Positions 21,700 to 32,635 of a stretch of 64,000 bases of DNA are shown here, piece by piece (the stretch's first letter is position 1; every line of letters begins with the position of its first letter). Both the position numbers and the translations under genes were made by a program. Origin of the DNA: Palaemon carinicauda (taxonomy: Eukaryota > Arthropoda > Malacostraca > Decapoda > Palaemonidae). The stretch spans positions 12,537,158 through 12,601,157 of the forward strand of contig NC_090744.1 in assembly GCF_036898095.1 (NCBI RefSeq), read 5' to 3'. Below the pieces are notes generated by a model, which ran no database searches, was not told the origin of the DNA, and saw only the letters and a program-made list of their open reading frames with translations.

Positions 21700-22615
21700 A
21701 TGGTGTCTAAGAGAGAAGCAGTGAAAGGTGCAATGGGTGTGAGTGTGAGAAAGAAGGATGTGAAAGGGGGAAAAGGAGAGGAAGAATATTCAAGCGACTC
21801 TGACCATGAAGAAAGCATGGCTGGTCCAAACGACTGCGGATGGTGCAAAAAAGGGGTAAGATCAAACCTAGAAGCTATAGAATGTGATTTGTGTGATGTA
21901 TGGTTCCACATAGGCTGTGGACAACTAGACAGAAGTGAATTTAAGAGAATTAGCGAATCTAAACATGCCCGATGGTTTTGTAGTAGATGCCGGGGGGATT
22001 TCAAAAACTTGAAGGCAGAAAACAATAAAACTTAGGAAACAGTATGATGAACTCAGGGATAATTTCATAGGGCTGCAGGATACGGTAGAAGAGTTGAAAA
22101 AGGAGATCAGGGCTTTAGTGGATAATAATAGGATAGGAACGGGTCAGCTGACAAGAGAAGTAGTTAGGGAGGAAGTTAGGGCAGAGATGATAGAAATAAG
22201 GGAAAAGGAGAAAGAGAAAAACAATATAGTAATTTTCAACATAAAAGAAAGTACAAAAGTTGATAGTAATGAAAAGCTGAAAGATGATTTTGATATAGGT
22301 GGGAGTTTGATTAATGTCGAGTTAGGAATGAACGATGTGGAAATTGAAGAAGTGGGTAGGTTAGGCAAACCAAGGGAAGAAAGAGAGGAACAGGGACAAA
22401 GACAAAAACCAAGGCCCCTGCTAGTTAAGCTTAAAAGCACCAAGGAAAAATGGGGAATAATTGCAAGGGGGAAACACCTCAGGAAATCAACAAAAGAGGA
22501 GTTGAGACAAGTTTTCATAGCACCTGACCTCACTTTTAGGGAAAGGGAAAAAGAAAGGAAGTTGCTAGAGGAATTGAGAGAGAAAAAAGAAAATGGAGAG
22601 CAGGGGTGGTACTGT
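21700..22615 (+). pseudogene. non-LTR ORF1 with PHD finger and coiled coil (copy A)
   Basis: Two frames make up one ORF1. The first (21700-22035) starts MVSKREAVKGAMGVSVRKKD and carries a PHD-type zinc finger: CGWC, CDLCDVWFHIGC, WFCSRC (C-x2-C, C-x2-C, H-x2-C, C-x2-C). An extra base near 22028 shifts the frame. The second (22094 on) starts KKEIRALVDNNRIGTGQ, is rich in charged heptads (coiled coil), then has an RRM-like block NIVIFNIKES ... PRPLLVKLKSTKEKWGII and a C-terminal domain TFREREKERKLLEELREKK. This order suits an RNA-binding chaperone ORF1p with an added PHD finger. It is cut at ~22615 by the joint with duplicate B. Confidence 0.8.
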
Positions 22616-23900
22616 ACCCATGAATTTCTGGGTACAGTAGGAACTGTTTGTTGGTATATGAGGGTAAGAAGAGATTTAGAAAATATGAAGTGGGATGAAC
22701 ATGAAAACCAACATATAAAAGCTACATTGAATAGAAAAAAATGCATTTGCTAACCAGAAGAGAAGACTAGCTGTAGGCACATTAGACGAGTTAGGCAATC
22801 AAGAGTAAAGAAAAGAAACATATGGCCATTACAAAAAAAGGAAATTGTTTAAAAATATTTAAGAAACTAAAATAAGCAATAGAAATTGCAAAGGAATGCA
22901 GCTTAGTATAAAGATTTACGAACAAATGGAACTAAATAAATAATGGAGACTATGACCTGTGTCTATGCTGTTTCACAATTTATTCTGGGTCAATACATAC
23001 AAGTATTCTATTAGTTGAATGAGGAGTGGAGAATAGAAGTTGTTGCATGGTTAGAAAAGGTTAGTATGACCCATAATATTTATAGAAGTGACTGTTGAGA
23101 AGGATGATGCGGTCTCGAGTAAAGTGGCCTTAAAGTGGCCTCTAGAGCAAATATGTCTTCATGCTGACGTGGTAAGTGCAATATATATTTGGAAAGTTTC
23201 AAATGCTATATTACCGTAAGAGATTTACCAATGTGTACAGACTAAGTGAGTAAGAATGGAGACAAATGTACAGGTATAGCTAAATCTGAAAGCGAAAAGC
23301 ATGTCAAATTTATTTAAAAGTTGAGGAATAAATTATTTTAAGTTCATTAGATTAAATATTGTATACATTAAGTAGATTTATTAAGTTAAAAATGTAGATA
23401 AGTTTTTTTAACAACACAGTACTTTTACTATGAAAAGTGGAGGTTAATATATTTTAAGAAAATAGTACTGCAAGAGAGTCAATTTCAAAATTATCATTGA
23501 TGGTAAAACAGTGTATGAATGGAACTATAGAAGTGGGTAACCATGTAAATAGAAAAAAATAAATAAATGTATGATTACTTCTGATCCCTATAAATTCCAA
23601 TCCTGCTATTTTCCATGTTGTAGCTTGGCAAGAAATAATAATTATAAATATAACAATATATCAGGCCTAACGTGGGCATTACTCATTGGGCTCTGACTCA
23701 ACTGGGTCCATAAAGGATAGTGTGTGAGTGAGCTTAGACTTTACGGTTTGGCAGTGTGGCATGGAAGATGAATTGAAGACTTTGAGAAATGAACTAAGGA
23801 AGAGAGAAAATAAGGATGAAATATTTAGGAAGGAAAACAAGCACTGAGGAGGTTAGTGAAAGGGATAAAAAACAGAAGGGGTTCCCTGAAAACCTCAAAG

Positions 23901-24245
23901 GAAATAATGAAAGATAGGATAGCATACATTAAGAAAATGTTTAGAATTGAAGGTGCATAAAAAGACAGAAATAATGGAAGAAAGGATAGCACACATTATT
24001 AAGAAAATTTTTAGAATTCAAGGTGCAGAAAGAGATGGAAAAAATGAAAGCAAGGATTGCATACATTAAGAAAATGTGATGAATTGAGGGTGCACAAAAA
24101 GAAGACAGAAATAATGAAAGAAAGGAGAACAAACATTACTAAGAAAATGTTTAGAATTGAAGGTGCAGAAAAAGAAGAGAGAAATAATGAAAGAAAGGAT
24201 AGACATTAAGAAAATGTTAAGAATTGAATTTGCAGAGAAAGAAGA
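23901..24245. repeat. ~68-bp tandem repeats, about 5 units (copy B)
   Basis: Units begin near 23901, 23968, 24038, 24108 and 24181, with the same consensus as at 15191-15395 in copy A. Bases 24250-24902 carry no recognisable element. Confidence 0.8.
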
Positions 24246-25263
24246 AAGACAACTCTTGCAATAGCATCCTGGATTGTGAATAGAAGTACAAGAAAAATTG
24301 TGTCGAAGTGCAAGGATGTGAGTAAAGCACTATGTAAAACCAAATATGAGACAGCACTCATCAATGGATATGACTAAAGACAAGAAAGCAGACAGAGGGG
24401 AGAGTTAAGAATAACAATGTACAGGAATAATGTTAACAGAAGCAATAGCTTATGGCTTTCTCTACTTTATCTCTCTTGTAGATTCTGTACTAGAGCATGA
24501 ATAGGTGGTTATGAATAACAGTGCAAGACATATTTAGAGAGGAATAAAGCTATTCTTAATTAATATATTTCATGATTTATTAGTCTGCTTCCACAAATTC
24601 CATCCTCCTTTACAGCTTGGTTTGAGAGAACAGTTCTAGACAAAATGCATAGTGTATTTAAAGGGCTGGCATAACTGAAGTGTTTATTAGCCAAATTTCA
24701 TGTTGAGCCAGGTAGCCTATGCGGCATAATTAGTCTATATGGACAAAATGGTGAACAACCTACTATTTATGGAAGCAGAGTATGGAGGTTGAGTCTGAGA
24801 AAAAGGATGTAATGTTGAAGAGGTAGAAGAAAAACGAGAGGAGTAAAATTCACTGTATGTCCAACGAAAAACAACAAACGAAAAAATAAAAGCAAGAAAT
24901 TACCAAGTTGAGAGTTAATGTGGGTAAGAGTAAGGTTATGAGATGTACGAGAAGGGAAGGTGGTGCGAGGTTGAATGTCATGTTGAATGGAGAGTTACTT
25001 GAGGAGGTGGATCAGTTTAAATACATGGGGTCTGTTGTTGCAGCAAATGGGAGTGGGAGCAGATGTATGTCAGGGAGTGAATGAAGGATGCAAAGTGTTG
25101 GGGGCAGTTAAGGGAGTAGTAAAAAATAGAGGGTTGGGCATGAATGCAAAGAGTTCTGTATGAGAAAGTGATTTTCCCAATTGTGATGTATGGCTCGGAG
25201 TTGTGGGGAATGAATGTGACGGAGAGACAGAAATTGAATGTGTTTGAGATGAAATGTCTAAGG

Positions 25264-26796
25264 CAGTGGTTCTTAACCCCAGTGTCGCGACCCAAATTTG
25301 GGTCGCCAAGCCATTTAAATGGGTCACCAAGGATTTGTGGACTTCCTATTTTCCCAATATTCCTATTCAAAATATTATCAAAGTATTAATCCTGAAAGTA
25401 GAAGTCTTGAGTCATTATTATCTAATGTTAAGCAAAACATTGAGACACGATTTGATTGAGGTGAAAAAACTACCAACATCTCCTCTTGCCTTTTAAATCT
25501 AGCCGTTGGTGGAGGGAAGGAGGAGGGGGAGGTGGAGGAAGTCAGGAGCTGATGTGTCAGTGTCCAGAGTTGGCAACTGAGCGCTTTTGGCGCTAGATTT
25601 AGTGCCTTCAATGCAAGGTCGTGATCAAACATTGGTTGAGCTTTCTGAGAAGCTATTAGCATTCAAAGGAAAACTGAAGTTGTGGATGAATAAAATAAAA
25701 TCTGGAAAGACTGCATCATTTCCATCTTTTAACCTACTTCTGGAGGATGAAAGATTTTCTCTATCTAGGTCCAAGGCATTATTGAGGGACATATATCCAA
25801 CCTAATTAGAGAGTTTGATCATTACATTCCAGAAAATACGCTCAACTACAGTTGGGAAAAAAACCCCTTCAACATTGTAGCTGAAGACTTGCCTGATCAA
25901 ATCGCAAACATCAGCAAGCTACAGGAGGAGCTCATCGAGATCCAGAATGATGCAACACTTCATTACGATTTCAAAAGGCAAAAGGAATCACTGAGCTCAT
26001 TTTGGATCAAAGTTCAATCTTGGAGGTGAACCCCTGAAAATGCTAATTCCCTTTACTACAACTTTCCTGTGTGAGGCAGGATTTTCAGCCCTCTCAGTCA
26101 TAAAGACAAAATACAGAAACAGTTTGCAACCAGAGGATGACCTAAGATGCAGCCTATCATCAAAATCACCCAGATTTAAAGAGCTGACCAAAACAATACA
26201 GTGTCAAGGATCTCATTGACTTTAACCACTTCACTACGGACAGAGGGACGAGGAGAAGAAGGAATGGAGGGAGCGAAAGAAGAGGAGAAGAAGGAATGGA
26301 GGGAGCGAAAGAAGGGGTGAAGGAAAGGAGACAGGGGGGTAAGGAATGGACAGATTGAAATGAGGGACGAAGATAGGGTAAGGGACAATTAGGAACGGAG
26401 GAATCGGAGAAACAAAGGAAGGAAGAGAAGTGGAGGGCAGAAGCACGGATGGAAGGGGTTAATACTATATTTCATGTCAAATAGTCTTGTATGAATAATT
26501 TCCCTTTTCAACAATGGTAAATTATAGCCTAATTATACATCTTTTTATATTAAGAAACATTTTTATTTTTATTTAAAAAAATCTCAGTGCTTTGTTTTAT
26601 TTCTCATGGATCATTATTATATAGATGCACTACTTGCATTAATAAAAATATCTGCATGTGATTTTTGATTCTGTCACACGTTTTTACAACCACAATTATT
26701 TTATAATTTAAATAAAAGTATTTATGAAGGTAAGGGTCACCATGGTTGATCTGGACAGGATTTCGGGTCGCAGCCATAAAAGGTCAAGACCCACTG
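25264..26796 (+). mobile_element. hAT (Charlie-type) element, copy B
   Basis: 8-bp duplication GTCTAAGG at 25256-25263 and 26797-26804. Ends are CAGTGGTTCTTAACCCC and, on the opposite strand, CAGTGGGTCTTGACC. Its transposase remnant keeps LVELSEKLLAFKGKLKLWMN and FNLLLEDERFSLSRSKALL in one frame (25587-25805). It is broken later by small deletions near 25850 and 26015 that copy A lacks. The two copies therefore complement each other's damage. Confidence 0.94.
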
Positions 26797-27128
26797 GTCT
26801 AAGGAGTATGGCTGGTGTATCTCGAGTATATAAGGTTAGGAACGAAGTAGTGAGGGTGAGAACGGGTGTAAGAAATGAGTTAGCAGCTAGAGTGGATATG
26901 AATGTGTTGAGGTGGTTTGCCCATGTTGAGAGAATGGAAAATGGCTGTCTGCTAAAGAAGGTGATGAATGCAAGAGTTGATGGGAGAAGTACAAGAGGAA
27001 GGCCAAGGTTTGGGTGGATGGATGGAGTGAAGGAAGCTCTGGGTGATAGGAGGATAGATGTGAGAGGGGCAAGAGAGCGTGCTAGAAATAGGACTGAATG
27101 GCGAGCGATTGTGACGCAGTTCCAGTAG
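26797..27128 (+). pseudogene. RTE-like RT C-terminus (copy B)
   Basis: Reads SMAGVSRVYKVRNEVVRVRT, then VLRWFAHVERM, RGRPRFGWMDGVKEAL and RNRTEWRAIVTQFQ before a stop at 27128. Duplicate of 18420-18751. Confidence 0.85.
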
Positions 27129-27384
27129 GCCCTGCTGCTTCCTGCGGTGCTTTGGATGACCGCGGAGGTAGCAGCAGTAGGAGATTCAATGTTATGAAGG
27201 TTCATCTGTGATGGATAATGGGGGAGGGTGGGCTGTGGCACGCCAGGCAGTACCAGCTGAACTCGGTTGAGTCCCTTATCAGGCTGGGAGGAACGTAGAG
27301 AGGAGAGTTCCCCTTTTCGTTGCATTTGTTTGATGTCGACTAACCCCCAAAATTGGGGGAAAGTGCCTTGGTATATGTAGCTAA

Positions 27385-27620
27385 CCCCTTCAGTGAAGAA
27401 GAATTGTTTGGTAATCTTATTGTTGTCAGGTGTATGAGGACAGAGGGGAACCTGTAAAGAATGGGCCAGACTATTCAGTGTATGTCTAGGCAAAGGGAAA
27501 GTGAACCGTAACCAGAGAGAAGGATCTAATATAATACTGTCTGGCTAGTTAAAGGACCACATAACTCTCTAGTGGTAGTATCTCAACGGGTAGCTGGTGC
27601 ACTGGCCAACCTACTACCTA
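27385..27620 (-). mobile_element. long-UTR AAT-tailed non-LTR fragment (copy B)
   Basis: Duplicate of 18968-19200: CCCCTTCAGTGAAGAAGAA, GTGTATGAGGACAG and GTATCTCAACGGGTAGCTGG in the same order. The TAG site before it has changed to TAGCTAA. Confidence 0.85.
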
Positions 27621-27774
27621 CATTGCAAGGTCTTTAGGGGATTTATTTTCAATACTTCTCAGAAGTACCTAAAACAACAAATTAATTCATCATCATCATC
27701 TTGACAATGCCTATTGAAGCAAAGGTCCTCATTAATTAAACAAACTAATGTTACCACATATCTTGTGGAATTTT

Positions 27775-27776
<2 letters not shown>

Positions 27777-27866
<90 letters not shown>
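27777..27866. repeat. (GA)n microsatellite, copy B
   Basis: Nearly 90 bases of uninterrupted GA repeat, longer than its counterpart at 19369-19440. Confidence 0.97.
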
Positions 27867-27869
<3 letters not shown>

Positions 27870-28309
27870 TTAGCTATAAAAATCTAAACATTATACTCAC
27901 TATGCAGTTATTGAGACTACCAGCCCTTTCAGATCCCAAGGTATTTTTTTTCATCTCTCAGTTCGAACCTTTTCCAAAAATGTTCGTCGATTCTTTGGCT
28001 TCAGCAATGCCAATCTTCACGACCTGTAAATCGAAAAAATTGTCAATATTTCTCTTGAAAAACGCAAGAATATTAAAACATGATCTTGCTATGATAACTG
28101 ATCCAAGAACATAACTTGTTCATGGTGTCTGTACATTACAATCAACACATGAAACAGCAAAGTATACTTTTTAAATGCATGTTCCATAGAGTACAAACCA
28201 ATCTCTGCCTATTTTATTTACAAACCAATATCAACCAATATCTGCCTAACCTTTGTAAACCCATTGGACCAGAAAACATTTTAAAGGAGAACCTTAACTT
28301 TGACAATCA

Positions 28310-28560
28310 TTGACGACCCTAGAGAAAGAGGGCACTCCAAAATCAAACCTTTGTTCTCTAGTCTCAGGTAGTGCCATAACCTCTGTACCATGGTCATCCT
28401 CCACTACCTTAGGTTGGAGTTCTCTTGCTTGAGGATACACTCGGGCAGACTATTCAATGTTTCCTATTTCCTTTCATCCCTGGACTATTTGCCCTTTTGG
28501 GCTTATAGCCTCCAGCTTTCCAAACTAGGGTTGTAGCTTAGCTAGAAATAACAATACTAA
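28310..28560 (+). mobile_element. AAT-tailed non-LTR 3' fragment (copy B)
   Basis: Duplicate of 19860-20105, with the same internal deletion and degraded tail. Confidence 0.85.
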
Positions 28561-28877
28561 AAAACTAAACAATTATTAACTCAGGCTCAGCCAGGGGTAA
28601 AATGGCAGGACAAAGAGATTGAAATTGCCCGGATACAATTTAACAGAAGATTGATACCTGAAGAATGCAGCAGTTTCCAAAAAATATAACCAATGAAACC
28701 ATTGGGATAGAAAGCAGAAAAAAAATAGACAAAGATCTGTGTCATGGGGTTGGACATATTTCTATTCAAAGGATCATATATATTACTGTATTAGATTTTG
28801 GATGATCATTGATCCCATCTCTCTTTAGATGATGAAAATTTCAAATCAGGATGGTACGGCAATTCCTCAAGACATAT

Positions 28878-29265
28878 TATTATTATTATTACTATCCAAG
28901 CTACAACCCTAATTGGAAAAGCAAGATGCTATAAGCCCAGGGGCTCCAATTGGGGAAAATAGCCCCGTGAGGAAAGGAAATAAGGAAATAAATAACTGAA
29001 GAGAACAAATTAACAGTAAATCATTCTAAAAAAAGTAATGTCAAAAGAGATATGTCATATATAAACTATTAACAACGTCAAAAACAAATATGTCATATAT
29101 AAACTATAAAAAGACTCATGTCCGCCTGGTCAACAAAAAAGCATTTGCTCCAACTTTGAACTTTTGAAGTTCTACTGATTCAACAACCCGATTAGGAAGA
29201 TCATTCCACAACTTGGTAACAGCTGGAATAAAACTTCTAGAGTACTGCGTAGTATTGAGTCTTAT
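28878..29265 (-). mobile_element. AAT-tailed non-LTR insertion unique to copy B
   Basis: Begins with TTATTATTATTATTAC (tail complement), then CAAGCTACAACCCTAATTGG, and ends inside the RT C-terminus (complement of LWNDLP...). Copy A at about 20400 has the empty site AAGACATACTAAACGC, so this insertion is younger than the duplication. It is 5'-truncated at about 390 bp. Confidence 0.9.
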
Positions 29266-29782
29266 AAACGCACATGACTCTTGAGCTTCATATCTTGCAT
29301 GCTGTCTGAGGAGCAGTCAAACCAAGGAGAGGAAGATTGGAAGATTATAGGCCAAAATGTTGCTGTTTATACTGCTCAAGTAATCACCCTTAAATACAAG
29401 TTTAGAGAAACCAGATAGATTTCTAAAGTAATCACCCACCATATTGTGGTTCACCTATTGATTTCTTAGTACATCTTGGATCTACGAATACCTGTAAATC
29501 TATATCACGGACTCCTCTTTATATCTCGACTATTTTATTGTACTTTATTGGGTTTATAAAAGCTTAAACAAATATGAAAAATTATGAAAAAAGGGAAATA
29601 AAAACCATCTTGGATATCTGCATGTACTTTAGAGCTTTCCCAGAGGGACTTGGAACATAAGACTGAGATAGCTGAGAGATTACTGTACTGTGCTGTGGAA
29701 TTAATAGATACCTTTAATTTACTCACTAAAATAGAGAGTGAGAAAGAAGAAACGCTGTTGGACCAATATAAAATAAAACCGA

Positions 29783-30145
29783 ATGAGATACAGGAAAGGA
29801 AAATTGAACATTAATTCTAGATTAACCAACAAATTAAAATGGATGGCAGTAATCAGAACCAGGCGTCCAAAATACTTAAGTGAATTGTTACACATTGCGC
29901 AGCCAACAAATCGTGTCGACACGAGAATAATTACAGATGGCTTTAAACTGTTGGAACCTAGATTTATGTCTACTTTAGGCTCCAGAGCCTTTAAATATGC
30001 GGCCTCGAGACTATATAATAAGCTCCACGAAACATTCGAATGATTGAAGACATTAAGGCTTTCAAGAGGAAACTGAAGACTTTCTTATTCCATGAGTCTT
30101 TTGACAGTGACGATTCAACAGATTGTTAAGAGCAACGAGGGTAAA
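29783..30145 (+). pseudogene. L2/CR1-like RT C-terminal fragment (copy B)
   Basis: Duplicate of 20940-21290, with RPKYLSELLHIAQPTNRVDT and FKLLEPRFMSTLGSRAFKYA, and the same one-base frame break before IKAFKRKLKTFLFHESF. Confidence 0.75.
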
Positions 30146-30233
30146 CTGTGGTTTAGAAGAAACGTGATTGTGTGTTCTGATAATTATAAAGCCGCTAGAA
30201 TAACATAACATAACCAAGCTCAAAAGATATTAA

Positions 30234-30535
30234 CCCTTTTACCCCCGGGCTATTTGGAAATTTCCAACCCTTAACCCCCAAGGGGTTATTTTTATCCCAT
30301 CACATTTTGCAGTATACTTTTTTTAAATTGCTCTAACAGGCTTAATTTTTGTCATAGAGAGGTCAGGTTGGTCTCATTCTCTTGGAAAATGCCTGAATTT
30401 TCTCAAAAAATTATCAAAAATATGAAAAAAAAACAAATTTTATAGCATTTTTTTGCAAGGACGTACCGGTACGTCCATGGGGGTAAAGGGATGGCTTTTG
30501 TGAAACGTAAAAGTACGTCCTTTGGGGGTAAAGGG
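30234..30535 (-). mobile_element. piggyBac-like TTAA MITE, copy 5
   Basis: Flanked by TTAA at 30230-30233 and 30536-30539, with the perfect palindrome at 30459-30476. Duplicate of copy 4; again just upstream of the PHD ORF1 start. Confidence 0.92.
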
Positions 30536-30541
30536 TTAAAC

Positions 30542-31510
30542 ATGGTGTCTAAGAGAGAAGCAGTGAAAGGTGCAATGGGTGTGAGTGTGAGAAAGAAGGA
30601 AGTGAAAGGGGGAAAAGGAGAGGAAGAATATTCAAGCGACTCAGACCATGAAGAAAGCATGGCTGGTCCAAACGACTGCGGATGGTGCAAATAAGGGGTA
30701 AGATCAAACCAAGAAGCTATAGAATGTGATTTGTGTGATGTATGGTTCCACAAAGGCTGTGGACAACTAGACAGAAGTGAATTTAAGAGAATTAGCGAAT
30801 CTAAACATGCCCGATGGTTTTGTAGTAGATGCCGGGGGGATTTCAAAAACTTGAAGGCAGAAAACAAGAAACTTAGGAAACGTATGATGAACTCAGGGAT
30901 AATTTCATAGGGCTGCAGGATACGGTAGATGAGTTGAAAAAGGAGATCAGGGCTTTAGTGGATAATAATAGGATAGGAACGGGTCAGCTGACAAGAGAAG
31001 TAGTTAGGGAGGAAGTTAGGGCAGAGATGATAGAAATAAGGGAAAAGGAGAAAAAGAAAAACAATATAGTAATTTTCAACATAAAAGAAAGTACAAAAGT
31101 TGATAGTAATGAAAAGCTGAAAGATGATTTTGATAAATGTGGGAGTTTGATTAATGTCGAGTTAGGAATGAACGATGTGGAAATTGAAGAAGTGGGTAGG
31201 TTAGGCAAACCAAGGGAAGAAAGAGAGGAACAGGGACAAAGACAAAAACCAAGGCCCCTGCTAGTTAAGCTTAAAAGCACCAAGGAAAAATCGGGAATAA
31301 TTGCAAGGGGGAAACACCTCAGGAAATCAACAAAAGAGGAGTTGAGACAAGTTTTCATAGCACCTGACCTCACTTTTAGGGAAAGGGAAAAAGAAAGGAA
31401 GTTGCTAGAGGAATTGTGAGAGAAAAACGAAAATGGAGAGCAGGGGTGGTACATAAAGAGAGGAGAACTAGTAAGAAACGACAATTTTCGTCAAGAAGCA
31501 AACGCAAGCA
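30542..31510 (+). pseudogene. PHD-type non-LTR ORF1 (copy B)
   Basis: Same protein as at 21700-22615. Here the PHD finger is broken by a stop straight after CGWCK (TAA ending at 30694) and a His/Ile to Lys change follows. The coiled-coil and RRM-like part is open at 30934-31419, where an early stop replaces R in LLEELREK. Homologous reading continues past it as KRGELVRNDNFRQEANASRA. It is joined downstream to endonuclease and RT sequence, so this is the 5' part of a near-complete element. Confidence 0.8.
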
Positions 31511-31823
31511 GAGCGAATTAGAAAAGGTATAAATTTAGACAAAAAAGTTGGCCAACGTATAAAAATATGCCTGTTAAATATCTAAGCACTAACCAAGCAG
31601 AAATTAATAGAAGTAGAAAACGAGATAAACACAACTAAAATTCATATATTTTGTTTGACACAAACGCACCAAAAAATAGATAAAATACAGCTAAGTAAAG
31701 GTCTGTTAAAAATAGAAAAAAGAAGGGATTTTAAAGACAAATAGGGTGGTGGGTTAATGTTAATTTTTAAAAACAATAATATCACTGAAGCAGAGGAAAT
31801 AAACAAAACATAGCGATATAATA

Positions 31824-32408
31824 ATGGTACAATGTAAAATCCACAACTTAGTATTTTTGATAATACTAGTATATTTCGCAGCAGGAAATACAGAAGAAGA
31901 TAGAAAAAGAGATCAAGAATTGAAAGCGGAATGTGAAAAATTAATACAGAAAGCAGGAGAAACAACTCCTTTGCTAGTTATGGGGGATTTTAACGGCCAC
32001 GTGGGATTTCTGGGGCACCAACAAGTAGACAGAAATGGGGAAATGGTGCTAGATTGGATGGGTAATCCCAACCTAACACTATTGAATGGAGATGAAAGGT
32101 GCTCAAGACTATACACGTGAAATAGACAAGATCAGCATAGTGCTATTGATTTTGTACTTGCAAATAGTATGCTATATAAACAATTTAAATGTATGGAAAT
32201 AGATGAAGATAAAACAGTATTAGATATATCAGATCACAACTTAATAACAGTAGAATTGGAAGTACAAACAAATAGAGAAAATAACTACAATAAAGGGAAG
32301 TGGGAAGAAATTATATATAGCAATGACACAAAAGATATAGACAAATATGTGAAATCTATAGAGAGAAAACTTGTTAGCAAGGATGTAAAAAAAACATTGA
32401 AGAGCTAA
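31824..32408 (+). pseudogene. PHD-type non-LTR: AP-like endonuclease
   Basis: In living elements this domain nicks target DNA to prime reverse transcription. Conserved blocks of the exonuclease-endonuclease-phosphatase fold are visible: LLVMGDFNGHVGFLG (D-x-N), SAIDFVLANSMLY, and LDISDHNLITVELE (S-D-H). Stops interrupt the frame at about 32118 and 32408, and the N-terminal half of the domain (31510-31820) is riddled with stops. The AP-endonuclease type places the element among APE-type non-LTR elements (CR1/L2/Jockey-like) rather than R2-like ones. Confidence 0.8.
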
Positions 32409-32635
32409 ACATAATAATGGCAGAAATGAAACAAGAACATTAGGCTAAAACATATAGGAGAAGGGTAACAAATGAAGGGAAGACCAAAGAACAACCTTGG
32501 GTAACTGAGGAAATAAGGAGAAAGATTAAGGAAAGAAAGGAACTTATAGAAAAAAAGAGAAATGAAAAAGATATTAGGTTAAAAACAGAATTACAAGAAA
32601 AATACAATCATAAGAAGAAAGAAGTACAAATACTG

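Larger units (their letters stand above)
13206..22615. repeat. large tandem duplication, copy A (~9.4 kb)
   Basis: From CCATGAATTTCTGGGTACAG onward, 13206-22615 matches 22618-31450 in the same order with few differences by eye. Shared landmarks are the ~68-bp array, RTE element, hAT insertion, GA tract, L2/CR1-like RT fragment, TTAA MITE and PHD ORF1. At about 22615 the PHD ORF1 stops abruptly and the start of copy B follows, so this is the duplication joint. Copy A uniquely carries the RTE fragment at 13551-14241. Confidence 0.9.
24903..27380 (+). mobile_element. RTE-like retrotransposon interrupted by hAT (copy B)
   Basis: Starts with LRVNVGKSKVMRCTRREGG at 24903, that is, just after the FADD box, so the polymerase core is lost. 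It then runs to YGSELWGMNVTERQKL, the hAT insertion (25264-26796), the C-terminal RT blocks (to 27128) and the 3' UTR ending near 27380. It is the duplicate of 16531-18967. Confidence 0.88.
22616..31450. repeat. large tandem duplication, copy B (~8.8 kb)
   Basis: Second copy of the block starting at 13206. Differences from A: it lacks the RTE fragment of 13551-14241; the RTE element is cut further at its 5' end (starts 24903), with unrelated sequence at 24250-24902; it carries an extra AAT-tailed insertion at 28878-29265; and microsatellite and ~68-bp array lengths differ. Unlike A, its PHD ORF1 runs on into the rest of the element. Confidence 0.9.

Noticed and set aside
22144..22746. 200-residue minus-strand ORF opposite the PHD ORF1 (and its duplicate at 30984-31484)
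   Set aside because: Antisense of the Lys/Glu-rich coiled coil, giving a Phe/Ser/Leu-rich shadow.
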